A DNA stretch of 64,000 nucleotides from Paraburkholderia phenazinium (GCF_900142845.1 NZ_FSRU01000001.1:1550001-1614000); one strand, 5' to 3'. Shown: positions 24,835 through 34,526, counted from the stretch's first letter. Made by a program: numbers and translations. Notes: generated by a model not told the origin, from the letters alone.

Positions 24835-26271
24835 TTACGAAATTCCGAGTTGTTGTGCGGTCGCGTCAATGGCCTTTTTCGCCTTCGACACGATCTCGTC
24901 GATCTCCTGCTTCGTGATCACGAGCGGCGGCGACAGCAGCATCCGGTCGCCGGTGGCGCGCATGATCAGGTTGCCGTTGAAGCAGAAGTCGCGGCAGATC
25001 GTGCCGACCTCGCCTCCATTGGCAAAACGCTTGCGCGTTTTCGGTTCCTGCGCGAGTTGCAGGCCGGCCACCAGCCCCACACCGGCGATATCGCCGACGA
25101 TCGGATGGTTCGCAAAGGTGTCGCGCAGCTTCTTCTGGAAGTACGGGCCCGTATCGGTCTTGACGCGCTCGATGATTTTTTCGTCGCGCAGCAGCTTCAG
25201 GTTGGCGACCGCCACGGCTGCCGCGACCGGATGGCCGGAGTAGGTGAGGCCGTGATTGAAGTCGCCGTTCTCGATGATCGCGCGGGCGACGCGGTCGTGC
25301 AGACCCACTGCGCCCATCGGCACGTAGCCGCTCGTCAGACCCTTGGCGAGCGTGATGAGGTCGGGTTCGAAGCCGAAGTGCTGATGCGCGAACCATTCGC
25401 CGGTGCGGCCGAAACCGCCGATCACTTCATCGGCCACCAGCAGGATGTCGTACTTGCGGCAGATGCGCTGGATTTCAGGCCAGTAAGTGGACGGCGGGAA
25501 AATCACTCCGCCCGCTCCCTGGAAAGGCTCACCGATAAACGCGGCGACGTTCTCTGCACCGACCTCGAGGATCTTCGCTTCGAGTTGCTGCGCGCGGGCG
25601 AGGCCGAATTCTTCCGGCGTCAGGTTGCCCTCGGCTTCGCCGAAGAAATACGGCTGGTCGATGTGGACGATGTTCTCGACCTTCGAGGGCATCTGCTCAT
25701 GCATGTAGCCCATGCCGCCGAGCGTACCGCCGGCAATCGTCGAACCGTGGTAACCGTTCTTGCGCGAGATCACCACTTTCTTCGCTGCCTTGCCTTGCGT
25801 CGCCCAGTATTGATGGACGATGCGCAGCACGGTGTCGTTGCCTTCCGAACCGCTGTTGCAATAGAAGAAGTGGTTGAAGGGCGCCGGCGCCAGTTCCGCG
25901 AGCAGCGCGGAGAGTTCGATCACCGGCGGATGCGTGGTCTTGAAGAAGGTGTTGTAGAAGGGCAGTTCCTGCATTTGCCGGTATGCCGCGTCCGCGAGTT
26001 CCTTGCGGCCGTAGCCGACGTTCACGCACCACAGGCCCGCCATGCCGTCGATGATCTGATTGCCTTCGGAGTCCCACAGGTACACACCCTTGGCCTTCAC
26101 GATCACGCGGCTGCCGGCCTTGTTGAGCGAACCCATGTCCGAAAACGGATGGATGTGGTGCGCGGCGTCGAGCGCGCGATATTCGGCCGTGCTGCGTTGT
26201 TGCGAAACCTGCGCGGCTGCAGCCGGCTGGGCCGGTTGCACGTACGCGACTTCTTCTGTTCTGTAGCTCAT
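24835..26271 (-). CDS. spuC: Putrescine--pyruvate aminotransferase, SpuC type (PLP class III)
   Basis: The 478-residue omega-aminotransferase carries the PLP lysine at 310 (TLAKGLTSGYVPMGAV), the aspartate strand LLVADEVIGGFGRTG, and the family start HHIHPFSDMGSLNKAGSRV. SpuC moves the amino group of putrescine (or cadaverine, spermidine) to pyruvate, forming 4-aminobutanal. This offers a second route beside the PuuA pathway, or the enzyme may act on GABA, since no gabT/puuE is in the window. It is 76 bases upstream of potF in the same run. Confidence 0.92.
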   Translation of the reverse strand: MSYRTEEVAYVQPAQPAAAAQVSQQRSTAEYRALDAAHHIHPFSDMGSLNKAGSRVIVKAKGVYLWDSEGNQIIDGMAGLWCVNVGYGRKELADAAYRQMQELPFYNTFFKTTHPPVIELSALLAELAPAPFNHFFYCNSGSEGNDTVLRIVHQYWATQGKAAKKVVISRKNGYHGSTIAGGTLGGMGYMHEQMPSKVENIVHIDQPYFFGEAEGNLTPEEFGLARAQQLEAKILEVGAENVAAFIGEPFQGAGGVIFPPSTYWPEIQRICRKYDILLVADEVIGGFGRTGEWFAHQHFGFEPDLITLAKGLTSGYVPMGAVGLHDRVARAIIENGDFNHGLTYSGHPVAAAVAVANLKLLRDEKIIERVKTDTGPYFQKKLRDTFANHPIVGDIAGVGLVAGLQLAQEPKTRKRFANGGEVGTICRDFCFNGNLIMRATGDRMLLSPPLVITKQEIDEIVSKAKKAIDATAQQLGIS

Positions 26272-26306
26272 GTTGCCTCCAGTTGTTCTGTTTGCTCAGG
26301 CGCGTC

Positions 26307-27641
26307 CTAGACGTGCAGCAGCAAATGCCGGCGTTCCCACGAACTGATCACGCGGAAGAACGCTTCGTATTCGGTTTCCTTCAATGCCAGGTAGGCCTTG
26401 ACGAATTTCTCGCCGAGCACTTCGGCGATCGGTTCGCACGCGCCCATCAGCGTCAAACCCTCTTCGAGATTGCGCGGCAGTTGGTAGGGCAGTTCGTAGC
26501 CATCGCTGATCAGCGGTTCGGTGGGGCGCAGATTTTGCGTCATGCCGAGATAGCCGGCCGCGAGTGTGGCGGCAATCGCGAGGTACGGATTGCAGTCGAC
26601 ACCCGGAATGCGGTTTTCGATGCGGCGCGCAGCCGGGCCCGAATGCGGAATCCGGAAGCCCACCGTGCGGTTGTCGTAGCCCCACGCTACGTTGATCGGC
26701 GCTGCCATGAAGCGCGAGAGCCGGCGGTACGAGTTGATGTACGGTGCAAAAATCGGCATCAACGCCGGGGTGTACTTCTGCAGGCCGGCGATATAGCCGT
26801 CGAATAGCTGGGTGGGCTTGCCGTCGGCGCCGGTGAACAGGTTGTGGCCGCTTTCCTCGTCGACGAGACTCTGATGCATGTGCATCGCCGAGCCCGGTTC
26901 GTTTTCCATCGGCTTGGCCATGAACGTCGCATACATCTTGTGACGCAGCGCGGCCTCGCGCACCGTGCGCTTGAACAGGAACACGCTGTCCGCGAGCTTG
27001 AGCGGATCGCCGTGCATGAAGTTGATTTCCATCTGCGCCGCGCCGACTTCGTGAATCAGCGTGTCGACTTCCAGTTCCTGAATGTCGCAGTACTCATAGA
27101 TGTCCTCGAAGAGCGGATCGAATTCGTTGACCGCTTCGATCGAGTACGCCTGACGGCCCGTCTCCGGACGCCCGGTCCGGCCGATCGGCGGTTGCAGCGG
27201 CAGATCCGGGTCCTTGTTCATGTCGACGAGGTAGAACTCGAGTTCCGGCGCGATCACCGGCTTCCAGCCCTTTGCCTTGTACAGTTCGAGCACCTGACGC
27301 AGCACCCGGCGCGGCGAGATCGCCACGGGCGTGCCGTCGAAGTGCACGCAGTCGTGAATCACCTGCGCGGTGGGGTCGACAGCCCACGGGATCAGGCGAA
27401 TGGTCGATGCATCGGGAACGCAGACCATGTCCGGGTCGGTGACGCCGGTCAGGGATCCGTCTTCCGGATAGTCCCCCGTGACGGTCTGGATCATCACCGC
27501 TTGCGGCAGGCGCATGGATTCGCCGGATTCGAACTTGCTGCGCGGAATGATCTTGCCGCGCGCGATCCCGGCCATGTCGGGAATGATTGCTTCGATCTCG
27601 GTGATGCGGTGTTGCTTCAGAAATTCGTCGATGTCTTGCAT
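26307..27641 (-). CDS. puuA: Gamma-glutamylputrescine synthetase (glutamine synthetase family)
   Basis: The 444-residue ATP-dependent ligase has the GS catalytic blocks APELEFYLVD, EVGAAQMEINF, GSAMHMHQSL and NRTVGFRIPHSG, then ENRIPGVDCNPYLAIAATLA. PuuA joins glutamate to putrescine as the first step of the Puu route. The divergent N-terminus (FLKQHRITEIEAIIPDMAG) is that of PuuA/GlnA3-like enzymes and not of housekeeping GlnA. The start at 27641 is placed at MQDIDEFL, after which the family alignment begins. Confidence 0.93.
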   Translation of the reverse strand: MQDIDEFLKQHRITEIEAIIPDMAGIARGKIIPRSKFESGESMRLPQAVMIQTVTGDYPEDGSLTGVTDPDMVCVPDASTIRLIPWAVDPTAQVIHDCVHFDGTPVAISPRRVLRQVLELYKAKGWKPVIAPELEFYLVDMNKDPDLPLQPPIGRTGRPETGRQAYSIEAVNEFDPLFEDIYEYCDIQELEVDTLIHEVGAAQMEINFMHGDPLKLADSVFLFKRTVREAALRHKMYATFMAKPMENEPGSAMHMHQSLVDEESGHNLFTGADGKPTQLFDGYIAGLQKYTPALMPIFAPYINSYRRLSRFMAAPINVAWGYDNRTVGFRIPHSGPAARRIENRIPGVDCNPYLAIAATLAAGYLGMTQNLRPTEPLISDGYELPYQLPRNLEEGLTLMGACEPIAEVLGEKFVKAYLALKETEYEAFFRVISSWERRHLLLHV

Positions 27642-27672
27642 GATTGTTCTCTCAGTTTTTGCGCGGACCGGC

Positions 27673-28467
27673 CTAGGCGTGCGTGGCGGCGGTGGATACC
27701 GCGCCGTGGCCGGCCCTGGTGCGCATTCGATCGCGGCATGCGTCGCCGAACGCCCGGAAGATCGCGGTGGACAGCGCGTCGCTCGCATGCTTCCACTCGG
27801 GGTGCCACTGCACACCCAGAGCGAAGGCGCGCGCATCCTTGACGCTCACCGCTTCGATCAATCCGTCCGGCGCAGTGGCTTCGGCCACAAGGCCGTTGCC
27901 CAGCCGCTCGACGCCCTGGCCGTGCAGGGAATTCACCCGCGCTTCGTTCGCCCCTGCCGCGAGGCGCTGCAACAAGCCGCCTCGCGTCAGTGCGATGGAA
28001 TGCGACGGTGCGTATTGCACGTCCAGTTCGTCTTCCTTGTTCTCGCGGTGATCGTTCAAGCCGGTCACTGCGTGAACGCTTTGATGCAGCGTCCCGCCAA
28101 ACACCACGTTCATTTCCTGAAAGCCGCGACAGACAGCAAGGACCGGCACACCGGCGTCGATGGCCGCGGCAAGCAGCGGCAGCGTCGTCGCATCGCGTGC
28201 GGCGTCGTGCAGCGTGCCCGGCGCACTGGCGTGGCCGCCGTAATGCTGCGGTTCCACATTCGAATAGCTGCCGGTAAACAGCAACCCGTCGACCGCCTCG
28301 AGAATCTCGGCGGCGGCCTGACGGTTGCCGAGCGCGGGCAGCAGCATCGCCAGCGCCTGTGAGCCGTCGACCACGGCAGCGATGTACTTCTCGCCCACCG
28401 TGTGCGACGGGTGCACTCCCATCATCGTTCTATCGGCGCTAATGCCGACCAGAGGTCTGGTTCGCAT
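27673..28467 (-). CDS. puuD: Gamma-glutamyl-GABA hydrolase (class I glutamine amidotransferase)
   Basis: The 264-residue enzyme has the nucleophile Cys113 in VCRGFQEMNV and the His-x-Glu pair in GVQWHPEW. It releases GABA and glutamate from gamma-glutamyl-GABA, the last step of the Puu pathway. It is the first gene of the minus-strand polyamine run, so the promoter for that run should lie just upstream of 28467. Confidence 0.93.
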   Translation of the reverse strand: MRTRPLVGISADRTMMGVHPSHTVGEKYIAAVVDGSQALAMLLPALGNRQAAAEILEAVDGLLFTGSYSNVEPQHYGGHASAPGTLHDAARDATTLPLLAAAIDAGVPVLAVCRGFQEMNVVFGGTLHQSVHAVTGLNDHRENKEDELDVQYAPSHSIALTRGGLLQRLAAGANEARVNSLHGQGVERLGNGLVAEATAPDGLIEAVSVKDARAFALGVQWHPEWKHASDALSTAIFRAFGDACRDRMRTRAGHGAVSTAATHA

Positions 28468-29453
28468 GACTAATTGAATGGACGTGTTGGTTCCCCGCGG
28501 GATGCGGCACGAACAACGTTAAAACAGGCGCGGCACGATTCCGCAGCCGTGCGCAGGGCGCAAAGCCACCAGAAGTCCAGGCGGGGGTCGTTAGCGGACC
28601 GCGCCGCGCGTTGCTATCAGGAAGACCGTTCGATTCAGCCCGTTATCCGGCGCGATCCGCAGAACATGCGCACACGGCAGGCGAAACAAGGCACGCATAA
28701 GCGCGGACGCCATCAAAGGCGCGCTCAGGCAAACAGGTGAACCGAACGGTAAGCGGGAGAGAGGCGCTACGGCAGCAGCGAAGCGACTTCGTCCGTGCGT
28801 ACGGCGATGAAAGCGCGCGCAGAGACGGAATTGTGGCGTCGGACAGAACGGCGGGACAGGATCGTGAAGACGGACAGAAAGCGGCGAAACGCAAGGCTGC
28901 CGTTGCTGCCGTCGGCGATGGTGCCTTCAGGACGAAGACATCTCGCCTGACTGCGTTCCCACCTAACCAAAGGGCCTCGGACTCTCACGATTACACTCGA
29001 CTAGCGACGTTGAAAGTATTGAACGCCTCGCTCCAGAAACGCACCGTGCGTTTAAAGAAACGTGACGCGGGATGATCGCCGGGTAGCCTCGCGAATCGGG
29101 ATTACCCGCTTCGCTGCGCCGCAAAACACTGTGTTCAGCGTCTGTGACGTAGGCATGACGATCGCCTGTGAACCAGCATATACGAGCCAATATTGCCGTC
29201 AAATCATTTTTATAAAAGATTTATCAGGGCTTACCCGAGGCAATAGGCCTAAACCCGGGGGTTGGGTATGCTCGTTGCGTAAGTCAGTATTTCGAAATGC
29301 TTGCAGGGTTTTCCCCAGCAGCGGCGGCAATAAAGTGATTAGAATATTCAACACTCGCGCCGGTCGTGCATGACCCATGTGTGCCCAATGCGTGACCTGT
29401 GTCCGATTTCTGCCTGTTTCCTAAACCGGTTCATCCACTCTGAGAGTGCAGCG
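28468..29453. promoter_or_regulatory. Divergent control region between puuD and puuR
   Basis: This spacer of nearly 1 kb holds no convincing gene; the short open frames on both strands lack ribosome sites and family features. It must contain the promoters of both halves of the polyamine module. Visible elements are AT-rich DNA around 29190-29225, the 12-base repeat aacccgggggtt near 29254-29265, and a 16-base near-perfect palindrome around ATTTCGAAAT (29286-29301, one mismatch), the best candidate for a PuuR-type operator. Confidence 0.5.
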
Positions 29454-30005
29454 ATGTCCATCGAAGTAGCGACCCGCTTGCAGTACATCCGTAAGAAGAA
29501 TGGCCTGTCTCAGCGCGAGCTGGCCAAGCGGGCGGGGGTCACCAACGGCACCATTTCGTTGATCGAACAAAATCGCGTGAGCCCCTCGGTCGGTTCGTTG
29601 AAGAAGCTGCTCGAATCCATTCCGATGAGCCTCGCCGAGTTCTTTACGTTCGAAGTCGAAGCGGACTGCTCCGTGGTGTCGCGCCGCGTCGACATGCCGA
29701 ATCTCGGCAACGAGTCGATTGAGTTCTATCTCGCCGGTGCGGGCGTAAAAGACCGCAACATGGGCATCCTGCGCGAGGTCTATCAGCCGCTCGCGGACAC
29801 GGGGCCGGAAATGCTGGTGCATACAGGACACGAGGGCGGCGTGATCGTCAGCGGCCAGATCGAATTGACCGTGGACGGCGCCACATGGCTGCTCGACCCC
29901 GGCGACAGCTACTACTTCGAAAGCCGCCGGCCGCATCGTTTTCGCAATCCCAGCGCGGAACACGTCTGCGAAATCGTCTCGGCGAATTCACCGCCGAGCT
30001 TCTAG
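29454..30005 (+). CDS. puuR: PuuR-type repressor (HTH plus cupin)
   Basis: The 183-residue protein has an XRE helix-turn-helix (residues 7-62; LSQRELAKRAGVTNGTISLI) and a C-terminal cupin (about 110-180; GPEMLVHTGHEGGVIVSGQI, PHRFRNPSA). E. coli PuuR has the same architecture and represses puu genes until putrescine binds. The start at 29454 was chosen because upstream codons in frame do not match the family. It heads the plus-strand half, 91 bases before puuC. Confidence 0.92.
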   Translation: MSIEVATRLQYIRKKNGLSQRELAKRAGVTNGTISLIEQNRVSPSVGSLKKLLESIPMSLAEFFTFEVEADCSVVSRRVDMPNLGNESIEFYLAGAGVKDRNMGILREVYQPLADTGPEMLVHTGHEGGVIVSGQIELTVDGATWLLDPGDSYYFESRRPHRFRNPSAEHVCEIVSANSPPSF

Positions 30006-30096
30006 ACATTCCGCGTCAACGTCGTTGCGACGCGCGTGATGGCTGCAAGGGCAACCCTCACGTTGAACGTCGAACGCATAACATTGAGGCATCCTG

Positions 30097-31584
30097 ATGG
30101 AAAAGACTCTCGCTTACTGGCAAGACAAGGCCGCAACGCTTTCAATCGAAGGCCGCGCGTTTATCGACGGCGAATATCGCCATGCAGCCAGCGGGCGCAC
30201 CTTCGATTGCCTGAGCCCGATCGACGGCAAGCTGCTCGTCAAGGTGGCCGATAGCGCCAGCGAAGACGTGAACGCAGCCGTGGCCGCGGCGCGGCGCGCC
30301 TTCGACTCGGGTGCCTGGTCCGGCCTGAATCCGCGCAAACGCAAAGCAATCCTGCTGCGTTGGGCCGGTCTATTGCGCGAGCATCTCGACGAGCTGTCGC
30401 TGCTCGAGACGCTCGATGCGGGCAAGCCGATCGGCGATACGACCTCGGTGGATGTGCCGGGCGCGGCGTATTGCGTCGAGTGGTTTGCCGAAGCGATCGA
30501 CAAGATCGGCGGCGAAGTGGCCCCGGCCGACCATCATCTGGTCGGGCTCGTCACGCGTGAGCCGATCGGTGTGGTGGCCGCGGTGGTGCCGTGGAATTTC
30601 CCGATCCTGATGGCGTCGTGGAAGTTCGGCCCGGCTCTCGCCGCGGGCAACAGCGTCGTGCTGAAGCCCTCCGAAAAATCGCCGCTGACGGCCATTCGTA
30701 TTGCGCAGCTCGCGCATGAGGCCGGCATTCCGGCGGGCGTGTTCAACGTCGTGCCGGGTGCGGGCGAGCCGGGCAAACTGCTGGCCTTGCATCCCGACGT
30801 CGATTGCCTGGCCTTCACCGGTTCGACCAACGTCGGCAAGCTGATCATGCAGTACGCCGGCCAATCGAATCTGAAGCGCGTGTGGCTCGAGCTCGGCGGC
30901 AAGTCGCCGAACATCGTGATGCCCGACTGTGCCGATCTCGACCGCGCCGCCAATGCGGCAGCGGGCGCGATCTTCTACAACATGGGCGAGATGTGCACGG
31001 CGGGTTCGCGCCTGCTCGTGCATCGCGACATCAAGGACGTGTTCCTCGACAAGCTGATCGCAGCGGCGCGCAGTTATACGCCGGGCAATCCGCTGGATCC
31101 GAAGACGTCGATGGGGGCGATCGTCGACCAGGTGCAACTGGACCGCGTGTTGAGCTATATCGAGGCCGGACGGGCGGAATCGAAGCTGCTGCTCGGCGGC
31201 GGCCGCGTGAAGCAGGAAAGCGGCGGCTACTATATCGAGCCGACCATCTTCGACACCAAGGCGGATGCTAAAATCGCCCGTGAAGAAATCTTCGGACCGG
31301 TGCTGTCGGTGATCACGTTCGATACGGCCGAAGAAGCCATCAGGATTGCCAACAATAGCGAATACGGTCTTGCCGCTGCGGTCTGGACCTCCAACCTCAC
31401 CACCGCGCATGAAATGGCGCGCAGCCTGCGGGCCGGCACGGTGTGGGTCAACTGCTACGACGAAGGGGGCGATATGAACTTCCCGTTCGGCGGCTACAAA
31501 CAATCGGGCAACGGCCGTGACAAGTCGTTGCACGCACTGGAGAAGTACACCGAGCTGAAGTCTACGCTGGTGCGGCTGCGCTAA
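30097..31584 (+). CDS. puuC: Gamma-glutamyl-gamma-aminobutyraldehyde dehydrogenase
   Basis: The 495-residue NAD(P)-dependent aldehyde dehydrogenase has catalytic Cys300 (GEMCTAGSR), general base Glu265 (LELGGKSPN) and the cofactor block VVPWNFPILMASWK. It oxidises gamma-glutamyl-aminobutyraldehyde to gamma-glutamyl-GABA, following PuuB. The opening MEKTLAYWQDKAATLSIEGR matches PuuC. It can probably also use 4-aminobutanal from SpuC. Confidence 0.94.
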   Translation: MEKTLAYWQDKAATLSIEGRAFIDGEYRHAASGRTFDCLSPIDGKLLVKVADSASEDVNAAVAAARRAFDSGAWSGLNPRKRKAILLRWAGLLREHLDELSLLETLDAGKPIGDTTSVDVPGAAYCVEWFAEAIDKIGGEVAPADHHLVGLVTREPIGVVAAVVPWNFPILMASWKFGPALAAGNSVVLKPSEKSPLTAIRIAQLAHEAGIPAGVFNVVPGAGEPGKLLALHPDVDCLAFTGSTNVGKLIMQYAGQSNLKRVWLELGGKSPNIVMPDCADLDRAANAAAGAIFYNMGEMCTAGSRLLVHRDIKDVFLDKLIAAARSYTPGNPLDPKTSMGAIVDQVQLDRVLSYIEAGRAESKLLLGGGRVKQESGGYYIEPTIFDTKADAKIAREEIFGPVLSVITFDTAEEAIRIANNSEYGLAAAVWTSNLTTAHEMARSLRAGTVWVNCYDEGGDMNFPFGGYKQSGNGRDKSLHALEKYTELKSTLVRLR

Positions 31585-31716
31585 AGGATTCGCAAGCCAG
31601 CGCGGCGGTGCGTCGTTCCGGCGCCGTCGCGTTCCCAATGAATCCGAAGCCGGGTGATACGCGCACAACCTCAGGAAAACCGCGTGTGTTGCCGGCATGT
31701 TTTATCAGGTCATCCC

Positions 31717-32679
31717 ATGACTGAACTCCTCTATGGCGACGGTGCAATCCGCCGTCCGTCCCTCTACGGGTCCTCGATCGAAAATACCTATGCGGGCGTG
31801 CTGTCGTTCATGCGACGCAAGTACACGCGCGAACTGGCCGGGGCCGATGTGGTCGTTTCCGGCGTGCCGCTCGATCTGGCCACCACCTTCCGCTCCGGCG
31901 CGCGCCTCGGTCCCGCTGCGGTGCGGGCGGCGAGTGTGCAGTTGTCCGAGTTGCATCCCTATCCGTGGGGCTTCAATCCGTTCGACGATCTCGCCGTGAC
32001 GGATTACGGCGACTGCTGGTTCGACGCGCACAACCCGATGACCGTCAAGCCGGCCATCGTCGAGCATGCCCGCACGATTCTGCGTTCGGATGCGAAGATG
32101 CTGACGTTGGGTGGCGATCACTACATCACCTATCCGTTGCTGATTGCGCATGCGGAGAAGTACGGCAAGCCCTTGTCGCTGATCCATTTCGACGCCCACT
32201 GCGATACCTGGGCCGACGATAGTCCGGACAGCCTGAATCACGGCTCGATGTTCTACAAGGCGGTGAAGGACGGCCTGATCGATCCGAAGACGTCGGTGCA
32301 GATCGGCATCCGCACGTGGAACGACGACTTCATGGGCATCAACATCCTCGATGCGGCGTGGGTGCATGAGCATGGCACGCGCGCTGCGGTGGAGCGGATC
32401 ATGTCGATTGTCGGCGAGCGTCCCACGTATCTGACCTTCGATATCGACTGTCTCGATCCGGCTTTTGCACCGGGCACGGGCACGCCGGTAGCCGGCGGCT
32501 TGTCGTCGGCACAGGGGCTCGCCATCGTGCGGGGCCTGGGCGGCGTGAACCTGATTGGCGCGGACGTCGTCGAAGTGGCGCCCGCCTACGACCAGAGCGA
32601 GATCACCGCCATTGCCGCCGCGCACATTGCCTGCGACGTGCTGTGCCTGTGGCGGCAACGCAAGGTAGCGGGGCGTTGA
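31717..32679 (+). CDS. speB: Agmatinase
   Basis: The 320-residue ureohydrolase shows all three manganese-binding blocks: GGDHYITYP, HFDAHCDTW and FDIDCLDPAFAPGTGTP, then DVVEVAPAYDQSEIT. It hydrolyses agmatine to putrescine and urea, feeding the Puu route. The similarity to E. coli SpeB is high in the metal blocks, though guanidinobutyrase is a possible alternative. The start at 31717 has an AGGT site. It follows puuC by 132 bases and is probably co-transcribed. Confidence 0.9.
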   Translation: MTELLYGDGAIRRPSLYGSSIENTYAGVLSFMRRKYTRELAGADVVVSGVPLDLATTFRSGARLGPAAVRAASVQLSELHPYPWGFNPFDDLAVTDYGDCWFDAHNPMTVKPAIVEHARTILRSDAKMLTLGGDHYITYPLLIAHAEKYGKPLSLIHFDAHCDTWADDSPDSLNHGSMFYKAVKDGLIDPKTSVQIGIRTWNDDFMGINILDAAWVHEHGTRAAVERIMSIVGERPTYLTFDIDCLDPAFAPGTGTPVAGGLSSAQGLAIVRGLGGVNLIGADVVEVAPAYDQSEITAIAAAHIACDVLCLWRQRKVAGR

Positions 32680-32705
32680 CGTTGTTGTAAGCAGTGCGGC
32701 CGGCG

Positions 32706-33989
32706 TCAGCTCGCGGAGGACGCTTCGCGAGGTTGGCGCCGGCCTTCCAGTAGACCGAGTGTGTATATGGCAAGCGCGCCGCTGGCGAGCGCGAGTTGCC
32801 ACATCAGCATGTCGCTGCCTAGTGCCTTCATGGCGAAGCCGGCGAGCAACGGACCGGCAATCGAGCTGACCGTGAAGGTCAGCGAAACCAGCCGCATGTT
32901 GCGGGTCAAGGCGGCTTTATCGCCGCTTGCGGCGGCGAACATCCCTAGCGTGATAAAGGCGCTATTCATTCCACCCAGCAAGACTGCGCTCGCCGCCAGC
33001 AGCCCCGACGCAGGCGCGGCCAGGGCGAACGACACGACTGCGAGCGCGCTTGCTGCTGCACAGACGACGACCGCTGCGGCGAGACTGACGCGCTGGGCGA
33101 ACCAGCCAACCGGAAACTGCAACGCCATCCCGCCGATACCGAAGCAGGTGAGCAGGGTAGCGGTTTGTGTCGCGCTGAGTCCGCGTCCGTCGGCGAAGAG
33201 CGGAAAGAGGCCGTAGAGCGCGCCGTCGCCGAGACCACCAAATGCCACGACCACCATGCCGAGACAGACGAGCGGGCCGATTGCCGTTGTTTGGGACCTG
33301 GCCTTGGCAGGTTCGGTTGCGACATGTGCGGGTAAGTGAGGTTGCAGTGCTAGCTCGCGGGTCTGCGGCGTTGTTGGCGCAGCGAGCGGATTCGCCGGAC
33401 GTCCGCTTGAGCGCGCAGCGTTGGGACGGCGCGACTCGGCAGCGGTCAACCATAGCGGAATCGCCGCGGCAAACGTGAACAACGCCCCCGCACCAAAGGT
33501 GATGCGGCCATCGACGGCGCACCACGTTGCAAGAGCCGGCCCGATTACACCGGCCGCTGCGATCAGCGCTTCATGAATGCCGACCACCCGGCCACTGGCC
33601 CGCTCGGGCACTAGTCTGTACAGCCAGGTTTCATTGGCGATCCAGCGCAGGCCGATGCCGAGTCCGGTCAGCATGCCGGGAATTAGCCACCACGGCCACG
33701 CCAGCCAGCCTATCGTTGCGAATGCAACGATGCTCGCCGCAAGCCCCAGCGTAACGGTTGCCTTTGCACCGATTCGCTCCGCCAGATGCGGCGCCGCCAG
33801 CAGCCCCGCGACCATGCCGGCCCACTGGGCAGCGGAAAACAGCCCCGCGCGCGGTGCGTCGAGGCCGTGATGCGCCAGCCAGACCGGCAACACCATAAAA
33901 CCGATCCCGAACTGACCGATCTGCGCCAGCGCCGACACGGCGGTCAGCGCGCCGATCGCACGCCAGCGCACCGGCGTCGCGGGATTCAT
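32706..33989 (-). CDS. MFS transporter (YcaD/sugar-efflux-like, 12 TM)
   Basis: The 427-residue protein has about 12 membrane segments in two halves joined by a polar linker (about 195-245, rich in Ala, Pro and Arg). It has the family blocks GIGLRWIANETWLYRLVPE and GALYGLFPLFADGRGLS, resembling the YcaD/UMF-type transporters of unknown substrate. Start at 33989 overlaps the MarR stop by four bases, so regulator and transporter are coupled and the substrate is probably the MarR ligand. Export is more likely than import. Confidence 0.85.
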   Translation of the reverse strand: MNPATPVRWRAIGALTAVSALAQIGQFGIGFMVLPVWLAHHGLDAPRAGLFSAAQWAGMVAGLLAAPHLAERIGAKATVTLGLAASIVAFATIGWLAWPWWLIPGMLTGLGIGLRWIANETWLYRLVPERASGRVVGIHEALIAAAGVIGPALATWCAVDGRITFGAGALFTFAAAIPLWLTAAESRRPNAARSSGRPANPLAAPTTPQTRELALQPHLPAHVATEPAKARSQTTAIGPLVCLGMVVVAFGGLGDGALYGLFPLFADGRGLSATQTATLLTCFGIGGMALQFPVGWFAQRVSLAAAVVVCAAASALAVVSFALAAPASGLLAASAVLLGGMNSAFITLGMFAAASGDKAALTRNMRLVSLTFTVSSIAGPLLAGFAMKALGSDMLMWQLALASGALAIYTLGLLEGRRQPREASSAS

Positions 33990-34519
33990 GAGCCGCTCCG
34001 TTCGGGCATCGGCAAGCCCTGTTCGCGGCATTCGACCGGGCAACCTGCTGCGAGGCACGGACCGTCGTCGCATAGACGACACAACTGCATGGCATGCGCA
34101 GGGTCGCGCGTTTCATGCCAGAGAATCTTGATCAACAGGTCTTCGAACACGACCCGTTCGTCGTCATCGAGCCGGCTTACCACGCGCTGCAGCATGCGTT
34201 CGCGCGCTGTCTGCATGCGCTTCGCTTCGCGCCGGCCAGCAGTGGTCAGCGCCAGCGCCACCGCGCGTTTGTCGGCGCCTGGTTTCTTTTCGATCAGGCC
34301 GGCCTCGACCAGACCCGCCACCGCGCGGACGGCCGCCGGATGCGACAGATCGACCGCATCGCGCAGCACTTCAATGGAGGAATCCGGATACTGGCCCACC
34401 GCATTGAGGATGGCGCGCGCCGTGGGACCGGCGAGCGCGGCCACGGTGGTCTGCGCATTCATCTCGTCCGTCACCAGCAGGGCGAGCACCCCAAGCAGAT
34501 TTTCTGTGCGCTGCGTCAT
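33986..34519 (-). CDS. MarR-family regulator with C-terminal Cys cluster
   Basis: The 177-residue winged-helix protein has the recognition region IEVLRDAVDLSHPAAVRAVAGL (about 49-70) and wing EKKPGADKRAVAL. The C-terminus carries five cysteines at 147, 150, 155, 160 and 164 (CRLCDDGPC, GCPVEC), a CxxCx4Cx4Cx3C pattern suited to binding zinc or an iron-sulfur cluster or to redox switching. It is cotranscribed with the MFS gene and lies directly behind a long palindrome (34527-34572), so self-repression is likely. Confidence 0.85.
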   Translation of the reverse strand: MTQRTENLLGVLALLVTDEMNAQTTVAALAGPTARAILNAVGQYPDSSIEVLRDAVDLSHPAAVRAVAGLVEAGLIEKKPGADKRAVALALTTAGRREAKRMQTARERMLQRVVSRLDDDERVVFEDLLIKILWHETRDPAHAMQLCRLCDDGPCLAAGCPVECREQGLPMPERSGS

Positions 34520-34526
34520 GGCAATA

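Noticed and set aside
28474..29075. Two overlapping plus-strand frames in the puuD-puuR spacer
   Set aside because: They lack ribosome sites, have random composition and match no family I know.
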